Shown here: piece by piece, positions 12,701 to 24,700 of the stretch
How the letters are laid out: every line of letters begins with the position of its first letter
How positions within the stretch are numbered: the first letter of the stretch is position 1
From: Chloranthus sessilifolius
Taxonomy: Eukaryota > Streptophyta > Magnoliopsida > Chloranthales > Chloranthaceae
DNA length: 64,000 nt
Assembly: GCA_021018995.1 (NCBI GenBank)
Contig: CM037597.1
Coordinates: 1,315,299-1,379,298, forward strand
Direction: 5' to 3'
The notes under the pieces: model-generated
Told to the model about the DNA's origin: nothing
The model's input: the letters and a program-made list of their open reading frames with translations, nothing else
Databases searched by the model: none
Translations under genes and position numbers: made by a program

Positions 12701-15700
12701 GAAGGGCGAATCTTCTAAAGCCATTAATATTGTGAGTCCTTCTGAGTTCGAGAAAGCGTCGTTAGATGAGAATGTGGTGTACGTAGTTGTCACTATTGAG
12801 AGTGCACACGAATCAGAGAGTGTGTGTCCCAAGGAGATTGAGCCGATTTTAAAAGAGTTTACGGATGTCTTCCCTGAAGACTTACCAAACGAACTCCCTC
12901 CCCTGCGCAATATCCAACACGCCATAGACTTGGTTCCCGGATCTACCTTACCGAACTTGCCCCACTATAGGTTGAATCCGGTTGAGCACAACAAGTTAAC
13001 TCGGCAAGGCAATGAGCTCCTCCAGAAGGGGTTCATCCAAGAGAGCATGAGCCCGTGTGTCGTACCTGCCCCACTCACTCCTAAGAAAGATGGTACGTGG
13101 CACATGTGTGTGGATAGCCGTGAGATCAATAAGATTACGGTTAAGTATCAGTTTCCTATACCAAGGCTCGATGATATGCTGGATATGATGGTTGGTTCCA
13201 CTATCTTTTCAAAGATAGACCTTAAGAGTGGCTACCATCAAGTCTGCATCCGCCCTGGTGATGAGTGGAAAACCGCCTTTAAGACTAAGGATGGTCTTTA
13301 TGAGTGGATGGTCATGCCATTTGGGCTTTCTAACGCCCCGAGTACTTTCATGTGACTTATGACCCCAAGTGTTGAGGCCGTTTCTAGGCAAATTCCTTGT
13401 TTATTTCGATGACATCCTGATCTACAGTCATGACAAGGAACAACACTTGACCCACCTTAAGCTGGTTTGTGAAACCCTCAAGGGCGAGAGGTTGTTTGCA
13501 AATCTCAAGAAATGCACCTTCATGCAATGATCTGTTGTTTTCTTGGGATTTATTATCTCAGCTGATGGAATGGTCGCAGACCCCGAAAAGGTTAAAGCCA
13601 TTGTGGAGTGGGCCCGAACCTAAGAACATATACGATGTCCGCAGCTTCCATAGCTTAGCTACTTTCTATCGCCGCTTCATCAAAAGCTTTAGTACCATTA
13701 TGGCCCCAATTACAGATTGCATGAAAATGGGAGACTTTAAATGGGGCAAAGCGGCGACAAAAGTCTTTGCTGAGATCAAATAACGAATGAGTAGTGCACC
13801 CGTCATGCGATTGTCGGACTTTTCCAAAGTCTTTGAAGTCGCATGCGACGCATCGGGTGTAGGCATAGGAGGAGTGCTTAGCCAAGAGGGTCACCTCGTG
13901 GCCTATTTAGTGAAAAACTTAACGAGGCGAAGCAAAAATACTCCACCTATGACAAGGAGTTCTATGCGGTCGTTCGATCTCTCTGGTATTGGAAATATTA
14001 CCTTAGACCGCAAGAATTTGTGTTGTTCTCTGACCATGAAGCCTTACGCTTTCTTGCTTCACAGAAGAAGTTGAACCAAGGCACGCGAAGTGGGTTGAGT
14101 ACCTTCAACGGTTCACATTCGTGTTAAAGCCTAAGGCCGGTGCTGAAAATAGGGCCGCTGATGCACTTAGTCGGCGAGTGGTGACTTTGCGCACAATGAG
14201 CACCGAGGTCGTCGGGTTCGAAAAGTTAAAGGATGAGTACCCCGAGTGCCCAGATTTTAAGGTTGAGTACACTGCTCTCCTTAGTAACCCGACCGGTACA
14301 CACTCCGTGTACACCATCCAGGATTGGTACTTGTTCAAAGGCAATCGCCTTTGCATCTCTCGCGCTTCATTGCGTGACTTTCTCATTTGGGAGTTACATG
14401 CTGGAGGGATCGCAGGACATTTCGGACGTAATAAAACTGTTACGCTCGTAGAGGATAGGTTCTTTTGGCTTAGCCTAATGAGAGATGTCGCCCAGGTCAT
14501 TAAGCATTGTCATACTTGCCAAATGTCAAAACAGACCAAACAAAATACCGGCTTGTACACCCCGTTACCCGTGCCACACACACTGTGGTAAGACCTCTCT
14601 ATGGATTTCGTGCTTGGACTTCCTAAGACCCCTAGGAAGCACGACTCCATCTATGTCGTAGTGGACCGATTTTCCAAAATGGCCCACTTCATCCCTTGTT
14701 CCAAAACCTCCGATGCGTCTCATATTGCTAAACTATTTTTCGCGGAGGTAGTGCGTCTTCATGGGTTGCCCAAAACCATTGTGTCTGATAGGGATGTTAA
14801 ATTTACGAGTTATTTTTGGAAGACCCTTTGGCACATGATGGGCACATTGCTTCAATTCTCTAGAGCTTACCACCCTCAAATGGATGGCCAAACCGAAAGC
14901 ACCAATAGGAGCCTTGGGAATCTCCTTCGTAGTCTTGTCGGTGATCATGTTAGGACCTAGGATACCATCTTACCCACAGCTGAGTTTGCATATAATAATT
15001 CTGTCAATAGGTTCATAGGCATGAGTCCTTTTGAGGCAGTGCATGGTCATAGGCCTAGAACCCCAGTAGATTTGGTCCCCATGTCTACATCCCATAGAGT
15101 GTCAGAGTCTGCCGATGCATTTGCACAATATATTCATAGCTTGCATGCCGAAATTAAACAGAAAATTAATTCAAGCAACAGTCAATATAAATTATCTGCA
15201 GATGCTCACAGGCGTTCTAAAGAATTTCACGTGGGTAATTATGTGATGGTTCGGGTTAGGCCTGAGCGGCTCCCATTGGGATCCGCAAAGAAGCTCCAAT
15301 CTCGAGGCGTTGGTCCTTTTAGAATTTTGGCTAAGAGTGGTCCTAATGCATACGTGCTCGAGCTTCCTCCAAGTACGGGGGTTAGTTCAACGTTCAACGT
15401 GGAGGACTTGGTTCCTTATTTGGGTTTCACCCACCTCTTGAAAATCCACTCCAGCCATCGTCTAGTCCCAATCCCAACCCAACCTTGCAACCTCTACCAC
15501 TTCCTTCCCCAAGCAGACAGAGAACAGATGAAATAGAGGATATAATCAATGATCATGCCGTCTCTACACATGACGAGGGATTTCAAAAATATTTGGTTAA
15601 ATAGGTCAGCAAACCGGAGTCCGAAAACACTTGGATCCACGAGAATGAGGTCCGTCGATTGAGCCCCAATCTGATCGACATCTACCACGAGCGCGTTTCA

Positions 15701-18700
15701 TCGATGATGAAACCTATTTGGTCCGAGGGAATTGACGGGGACGCCACATACCTGGACATCGGATTTTGACTACATCATTTTTATCGGCATTGGAAGAAAC
15801 GTAGAGGAAGCCCGAGTACCGTAGCCTCAGAGGAGAAATGGGCATAAACCGCTAGGACAACACCGCAGGCCCTCGCGCGAGCGAGCACTTACAATAGCGC
15901 AAGCGATGATAATCCTCGCGCGCGAGCCACTCCGTCGCGCGAGCGATCACTTAAGGTCGCGCGAGCGATGATAATCCTTGCACGAGCTAGCTACGACATG
16001 ACTTCAAACGGATATTTATGCGAAATTTCCTTTTTGTGTTTTATTAGTATTAAAACTATTTTATTTCGAACTTAATTATTGGTGGCCTATATATAGAGGC
16101 TTGTAAAGACTTTTAGTTAATTGATTGATTATTTTAATGCTTTTATGTTGGAGTAATCTTTGCCTGAGATGGGTTTGGTGTGAGACCAAGGGAGTGATTC
16201 CCAAAGCCATTGTTATCTCCTCTATTCTATTTGCTATTTCTCGATCTGTGATTACTTTCTAAAACCTTAGCCTAATTGTTTCCTTGTTTTCGCAAAACCC
16301 TAAACCCTTTTGAAACCCTAATTCAAACATAGCCAATACCCGTTCCAAACCATAAACTGATCCGAAAACCATAAGCCTATTGCCAACCACAAATCCCATT
16401 CACAACCCAATTTGGACCCGGGAATCTACCGCGAACTGAAGACGAGCACCTAAACCTAGAAAAGCTAAAGTCCTATCTGTAGGCCGATCTCGCCTTGACT
16501 CTAAAAGTGCTTGAGCATCGGGCTGGACCCTACCTGGATCGCGTGTGATGTACCCATCAAAATTTCTGCAAAACCCTAAAGGTATCAAAGATAATTTTGC
16601 GATTAAACTTGATTTAATTTCATTAATTTAGGCAAAATCTACATAAAATCATATTCCGCATTTTAGGGCGTCACATGTATTCATCTACTGCACTTGAATT
16701 GGACACAACATATTGTTGCTCTTCCATGTGACCACATTCCCCCCAAGGAATGTGACATAGCCGGTGGTGGACCTCCTGTCGCTAATTGATCCTGCCCAGT
16801 CGACATCAATGAATATCTCCATGCTAAGATGTTCATGATTATCATATAACAAGCCTCTTCCAAGGATTGATTTTAAGTACTTCAGAATTTTGTACACGAC
16901 ACCTACGTGAGGAGTACGTGGTGCGTGCATGAACTAGCTAACAAAGCTAATGACATAACGCAATATCTAGCCACGTCATTGTGAGATATATAAGTTTCCC
17001 ACTACAACCAAGCATTCTGGCTTGCTTTAGAACATCCAACATATATTTTCTTTTGGATGGGACAATCCCACGTTGTGATCTTGCAAGTTGAATTCCAAGG
17101 AAGTACCGTTGAAGCCCAAGATCCTTGATTTCAAAGACTTGACTCAGAAAATTCATCTACTTCAGAATTTCTTCACTATCGTCTCCTATGACAATAATGT
17201 CATCCACATAAACAATAAGGGTTTCCATTTGCAGTCCCTTCTTCACAAACAAAGTATGATCATAGTGGCTCCTTCAACTTGTAAACACGCTCTTTCTCCC
17301 TTTGAAACAAAAACCCTAGACGTAGTGTGACATATAAACTTCTTTAAGATCCCCATGCAAGGTAGCATTCTTCACCAAGATAGTTAAGGCGGAGTGGCGA
17401 GGTCATGGCGAAGAGGCTCTCCATGCCATGGCGAGGCCATTTACTTTTTTTCAAATATATATTTTTAATAAATTAATCATTAATATCTATGTTTTTTAGT
17501 ATTTTTTAATTTTTAGAGGACAAAAAGAAGTCAACTAATTAATCAGGCATAAATAAATAGCAATAAATAGAGAAAAAAGTTAATTATGAAATATGAAACA
17601 TTAATAAAATTGCAACATAAGCAAGTATAAATAAAATATAAATATGAAATATCAATCAATATAGAAAGATTAAAAGATATGAAATATTCAAGTACACAAC
17701 GACACATATTGTAGCGTCGCTCATTGCTCAATTCCTAATAGAGAGTGCAAGAAACCTACAAAAAAAGTTTAGTGATTGTGGAGGTAAAGATCTTGAGCTT
17801 GCGAAGGTGAAAATAAAAAACTGAACCAACTGAGAGAGAGAGAGAGAGAAAGGGCTGAGAGAGGTACTGCACTGAGAAAGATATGAGAGAGAGAGCGGTT
17901 ATGAAAGAAAGGGGTTGCAAGAGAGATGGGGGCTGAGATTGCGAGAGAAAACGGGGTTGCGAGCGAGAAAGGGGCTGAGAGATAGACGATAGAGATTTTT
18001 AAAAAATAGCATACCTGTATTTTTTTTTTGGGACTGCGTGAGACAGAGACACAAGAGGAAGAGAAACGCAAAAGAGGAGAGTCGCATAAGAGAGTGAGAA
18101 GATGAAAAAGAGGAAATTTGGTCTCCAAACCCTAAATAACTCTTATATATAAGTGTGATAATTTATAAAATATAAGTTATAATTATAACTTATAAATTAT
18201 AAGTTATAAGTATTATAATTAATAAGTTAATTTGTAAGTACTATAACTTATAACTTATAAAATTATAACTTATTATTATATCACTTATTCTAATATAAGC
18301 TATTATATTAATTTTATACATAGCGCCCATGGCGACGCTATTCCGCCATGGCGTCGCCATTTCACCATTGCCGCCATTTCTATTCATATGGTGAATCCTA
18401 TCGTCATTCGCCATAGGAGCACTCGAACTAAGTTTAGCTACTAGTGCAAACGTCTCTTAGAAGTCAATGTCAGGAGTTTGTGTAAACCCTTTAGCTACAA
18501 GCCCGATTGTATCTCCCAACCAACCCATTTAGACAAATACTTCACAGTATACACCCACTTACACCCCAAATCCCTCTTCCCTATAGGAAGTCGAATAATC
18601 TCCCATGCCAGATTATACTCCATTGCTTTCATTTCTTGCACCATAGCCTCTCGCCATTTTGGATGCAAAAAGGCTTCAAAGGCAAAGGATGGAATAGAGC

Positions 18701-21700
18701 AAGGATCAAAATTCCGGATTTTGTTTCGGTTTCGGTGGGGACCAAAATTTCGGCCGAAATTTTAAATACCATAAAAAAAATCCGAAATTATGAGATTCCG
18801 TTTCGGTTTCGGTGGGGACTAAAACCGAAATTTATGTCATTTCAGCCGAAATATTGATCCTTTGAATAGAGGTAGAATCTAATGATGAGATAAAATTGGA
18901 ATAAGAAATAGACAAAGCATGGTATAAAACAAATTTTCTAATGGGTGTTTGGGACCTTTACAAAAAGAAAGAGGAAGGTCCAAATCGGAGATAAGAGGAC
19001 TTGCTTCATGAGATGACATTTGAGTCATGTATTGAATGAGAGAGGGAGATTTTTGTGCTCTTTTTTTCTTCCTTTCGAAGTATTTTCCTTTCCCGAATAG
19101 ATCCCACTTCTCTTCAGCCACCTTAGGATCGCTGGCACTTGCCAAGTCCTCAATATCCTCGACATCATCCTCACCTATGCATGGTAGAGGTAGAGGATTC
19201 TCAATGCTCTCTTCACTACTTGAACACTCTCCCCCTGAAGAGGGAACTGAGGGACTTCTTTGAGTGGACTCAAAGAAGGTGATGTCTATAGTAACAAAAC
19301 ATATCCTTGAAGAAGGTTCATAACACTCGTGCCCTTTTTGTATAGGAGGATACCCAACAGACATACACCTCACAGCTCGAGGGAAAGCTTATCACGTTGA
19401 TTAGATGAAACATAAGCAAAACAAAAGAAATCTAAAGGTACGGGAGGCACGGGAAAAGGTAGACTATCAGGACAAAGCACTTTGTAATTCCCCCTCAAGG
19501 ACTGGTGTAGGCATTCGATTGATAAGATAACTAGCACTAACGACTACCTCCCACACAGACGCTTTGGGTACATTCATACACAAGAGAAGAGAATGGGAAC
19601 CTCGAGTAGGGGGCGATTATTTCACTTAGCAACTCCATTTTGTTGTGTAGTATAAGGACAAGCGGATTGTCACTCAATCCCGCGAGTGCGAAAATAAGAT
19701 GGAAGAAGTTAGGAGGGGTACTCTCCCACGTTGTCAGATCTTAACATGCCATCACTCACATTGAATTGTGTTTCAACCCACTTTTGATAAAACGGAATAA
19801 CTGAACCACCTCATCTTTGATTTTCATAAGAAACAAGGTTGTAGAACGAGTATCGTCATTAAAAGAGGAAACAAAATAGTGACATCCACATAAAGAAACC
19901 ACGGGAAAAGGCCCCCAAACATCATAATGAACAATTTTAAATGAGACATCACATTTAGTATTATTGATTGGATAAACAAATCTGCAATGTCTAGATAGTT
20001 GACAAATTTTACATTGAAATTTTTTATGAAAAGAACTAAACAAGTTTGGGAACATAAGGTACAAATGAGGAAGAGGGAGGCATCCAAGCCTCTGATGCCA
20101 TAGATGATCACTCACCAGAGATGTGTAGCAGCAGCAACAATACAACCTGTAGGCTTCGGGTTTTCAAAGATGTAGAGACCCCTCTCCTCACGCCATGACC
20201 AAATGTCCTCCCCATAGTCAGGTCCTCAAAGACACAACGGGAAGGAAAGAATGTTACGATCCAATTCATATTTTCAGTAATTTTACTAACAAAAGAAGAC
20301 TAAGTGGGATTTGTGGAATATGAAGTGTAGAAGTGAGTTTTCAAACTGCCACTATGAACATTTCCTTGCCCCTTCATAGGGACAAGGATAACCGTCTGCA
20401 ACCCAACTATGACGTGGAGAGGACATGGAATAATGGAGCCAAATGTTGTAGACATACTAGACATATGGTCTATGGAACCTAAACTAAAGATCCAGGAAGA
20501 CTAGGACGAAGAAGTAGCATGGGCGAACGATACACGTCTCTAGGACGAAGAGGTAGCATGGGCTGACCAAACGATACCTGTCTCTACGAAATACTAGGGG
20601 AAGAAGCATGTGCACCAAAGGCTCCATGTCTAGCTCCTGGTACTCTTTCTATGTCAGGGCCACTGAAGGTGAAGATAGAGCTGGTTACACTGTAGGAGCA
20701 ACTGGCTACACTGTGGTGTCATCCTCTTCAACATATGCTCTGTTGTTGTGAGAGTTAGAGAACAACTTAGGTTTTCCAACCGAATCCCAACATGTCTCCC
20801 TTAGATGCCCTTTTCACCCACAATGGTTACGCTTCAGTTTCTCTCCTTGTTCACATGTTAGGCCACCTCTACCGCGACCACAACCTCCATCTATACTCCT
20901 ACATGGCCTCAAAACTCTGAGAATGGAGGAAGTGCAGTACGTTGGGGATTTGAAGAGACACGTCCATAAGTATCATACTTGTCTCTCCCGCTGGAGGAGG
21001 GAAAACACCGCGCCTAATGGAGGCAGTTGCTCACATACTCATATTCAGAAATTCCACCTCTGACAAGATCAAATTTCTTTGTATCCCTTTCCTCCCTGTG
21101 CATCCTCAAGCAATCATTACAATGTGTCTTGCTAGCACTAGAATCACATTTTCAATTTCTCTGGTAGTGGGTCCACTAGTCCGACATACCTCTCAATCTA
21201 GTGTAGTAATCACCAATCGACTTCTCCCCATGACTTTCCTGACTGATTTTATCGATAAGACCAAACACGTTTGCATAGTCATGTCTTTGTGAATATGCTT
21301 CGTTGATCGCAAGCACAACTCCCTGGCAGAAGAGACATCCATCAATGAGTTGCTAACTGATGGTTGCATAGAATGCAACAACCATGTCATTACGGTATCA
21401 CATCCAATCAATTTACTTCTCATCTGTAAAATCTGGTTTGGGGATTGTTCCATCTACATACCCAAGTTTCCTCTTAGAACCAAGAGAGAACTCAACCGAT
21501 TGTGAAAATCCTTCATAAATGGTCCCATCAAGCTTTATTGTGCTGGTTTGGAGACCATGAGATCCTTCCATACCAACACCCACACTGATTTTGGTCTCAC
21601 CCATTCCACAAAACAACACAACAAATATTTTCACTGAAGAACACGCCAATCGCAAAAAATTAGCACTACTCCTAATTAAATCAATACACATGATGCAGCT

Positions 21701-24700
21701 ACCTGCAGCCTCAAACAACTGGCGCTCACACAACCTAGAATACTCCAATCAGCAACGAGAATCACACGACTCTGTTTCAGCACATATTCACAGCAAGCAT
21801 GCTGCTGAACCCATATCTGCAGGCACTAAAGAGTTCACAACTCTCCACAGTATTCCAAATAACATGAGACAAGTTTGATTCGATCAGGAAAGAAAATACG
21901 AATCAAACACACCCAATTTTCATCCCCAGAACAGTGGCATATGGCACAGGGGGACAGAAATCCATGAAATAGACCCTCACGATTGATCTTCTTAGATTCA
22001 ACAAAACCAAATAAAAAGTAACTGAAACTCAAAAACACATATACATCCTTATCCAGCAGAAGATTTCAATCCAAGCCACGGCTCCGATCTTGACGTTGAA
22101 CATCGATATCCGTGAAAAATAGATCTCAAGGTTTACGAGCTAAATCCCTTCGAATTCTCAAACCAGGCACCAAAACCCTTAAGCCCCAGAATTTAAGTTG
22201 TAAGGAAAGAATTTCCAATCAGTACCATGTGGTTTTCGCTTCAATCTGAGGTCAATTAGTTGACCATGATGTCAACGTGACGTCAACGCAAGGAGATAAA
22301 TTCGTGGATCTTCGCTCTAATACCAAGCTGAGTTAGATGGATTAATGGTGAGATTACGGTTAGGATTTGGAAGAAAGAAAGAGAGATGGAGGAAATTAGG
22401 CTCGAGTGTTGTACCGTTTAACCCTTTTGTTATTAGTATATATACCTTATACAATATCTCACGCATATCGGGACAATAGAAGAAAGGGAAAAAACAGTAA
22501 ACTTAAACATGCTACTTGCACACCCAATGATAACTAGTTACACACCCTCTTAATTTAACATTCATTCTAACAGTGCCAACACTTCAGGTAAGGATAACAA
22601 CTAAAAATTCAATAAAATATCATGGAGAAAGCCAGGAAAAAATGGACAAATACCACACCGTGCAAATACTATGAAAGCCAACCTACTTTATTCCATATTT
22701 TAATCTACCTGAAGCTTCATTCAGAGAAGCAGCTGGATCCACTTTCATAATGCAATAAAAAACACTTGTCATCATGGGATGGGTCAATTGTTATGACCCT
22801 TTTATTATTAGTATATATACCTTATACAATATCTCACGCATATCAAGGACAATAGAAGAAAGGGAAAAAACAGTAAACTTAAACATGCTACTCACACAAC
22901 CAATGATAACTAGTTACACACCCTCTTAATCTAACATTTATTCTAGCAGTGCCAACACTACACATAAGGATAACAACTAAAAATTCAATAAAATTTCATG
23001 GAGAAAGCCAAGCAAAAAATGAACAAATACCACACCGTGCAAATACTATGAAAACCAACCTACTTTATTCCACATTTTGATCTGCCTAAAACTTCATTCA
23101 GAGAAGAAGCTGAATCCACTTTCATAATGCAATAAAAAACACTTGTCATGGTGGCATGGGCCAGTTGTTATGCCACAGCATCAGCTATTTTAAAGTTAAA
23201 GCATGGTCCATGGCTTTTTTTTTAATACATAATGAATTGGTGGCTGATTCTTCTAATTTACCTGATCAATAGCTTCTTCAGTAAAAGGATGCCAGTACCG
23301 CATTCCAACATAAACCTTTGCTGGAACATTCTTTGCACTCAGAGCTTTCCTCAGCTCTTCAGCCTGAAACAGACAAAGAAGGTAATGATATCAGGAATGC
23401 AAGGAGAGAACTAAAACAGGTATCAACGGTGATAAAAGGTAATTGAGAATTTTCTGTCAAGGCAATTTCATAATGCTACTTAGTGTAGTATATAATCCTA
23501 CACTTTGAAATCTTTTTTCACTTGGAAGTGCTCTATAAATTTAACATTAGCTCTCATTAAAATTTGTAACAAGAGAACTAGGGAATTTATATATATATCT
23601 AGCTTGAAAACTAAACTAAGGAATATTCATATACTAAAAAAACCACTTCTTTTATAACAAAATGCAACAATTTTCTTTTGTAAGTTCAAGAAAATTGAGT
23701 TAGGTTGATGATGAATATAAATCTAGTCAAAGGAACTGCCATGTTCTTTGACTGTATCGAATCGTATATCTGATGACTAGTTTCGCATTGGTGACACATT
23801 TCTTAGTAGCTTGTTTCGTAAACTTCTCTTTGGCTCATTCCGTTACGCACTTCACTCGCTCAGTCACTCTCGTGAAACATGATCTTTGGCTCGTTGGGAA
23901 AGGAGGTTTTGCAAAACCTCGGGGACATGGCTCAACTCAACTTGTAGTACAAGTTGAGTAGCTGGAGCCAATGCAGTAGCATGTGGAGTAGAGTAACGGT
24001 ATACGCATTCCTCCACTCAAGCTTCAGCAGCGAAGCATCTCTATGAATAGAATATTCGTGGTTGAATGAGTGAGTTACTGGGCTAGCAAGCATGAGGATT
24101 TTTTAGATCCGAATTCCTTTCATCTATAGTAGCTGTAACAGAAAGAGGGTGACTCAAGCCGCAGAATAAGTGGTGCATGTATTTTTATAGCACTACAGCA
24201 AGCCCGCCAGCGGTATCGCAATTGTAATAACAAACAGGAATAGGAAAGCAAGAAATCGAAGGCATAGCACACTCGAAGTAAAGCTAGCATGCCAGCCCTC
24301 ACTACAGAATAGGGATAGAATGTTCGGAGGTGAAGGTTGCCTGACAAGAGGAGCTAGTTATGAGAGCAGATGAGTGAGATGGGAGTATTACTAGAGAATA
24401 TAGACCAGAAGAGTTTGGGGGGATCTGAAAGACATTCTCCAAACAAGCGAACAACAGCGACTACACCTACTCCAGCTGCTGCTCCTGTTCTTGGGGTTGA
24501 TGCCTATTCCGAATACGACTTCTATTACAAATACGAAAGGTAAAACGCCAGGAAACAAGGATCTGAATAGAGAATACTCCGCCTCCTGTTTCGGTTCCTA
24601 AGCCAATGCTCATCTTCCTTCTTGTTGGTCCCGGCTAATATAATATTCTAGTTGCCAGTTCCAATGGCTAATACATACGAAAGCGAGGAGAACGAAAACC

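Larger units (their letters stand above)
10110..16673 (+). mobile_element. Ty3/gypsy chromovirus-like retrotransposon
   Basis: A 6.56-kb element with two similar LTRs that start TGACG and end CGTCA, a PBS and the order GAG, PR, RT, RNase H, IN, chromodomain. Flanking bases are CATAT (10105-10109) and CATGT (16674-16678), a 5-base duplication with one difference, and the copia RNase H resumes on either side. It is complete in structure but carries many stops, so it is non-autonomous now. Confidence 0.95.
9104..22570 (-). mobile_element. Ty1/copia retrotransposon with nested insertions
   Basis: A minus-strand copia element in FC2 intron 5. In transcription order: LTR (22570-22329), PBS (22325-22314), GAG, zinc knuckle, integrase, RT and RNase H, a GAGGGGGAG polypurine tract (9846-9838) and LTR (9837-9104). 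The order of integrase before RT defines copia. It is interrupted by an L1 3' end (in the LTR), a gypsy element, a GGCG-rich element and an hAT MITE. Many stops and frameshifts make it dead. Flanking bases (caagt and gtgcc) do not form an obvious target duplication. Confidence 0.9.

Noticed and set aside
9099..22575. A target duplication for the copia element
   Set aside because: caagt and gtgcc do not match. A looser TGCCAAC similarity nearby is offset and not convincing.
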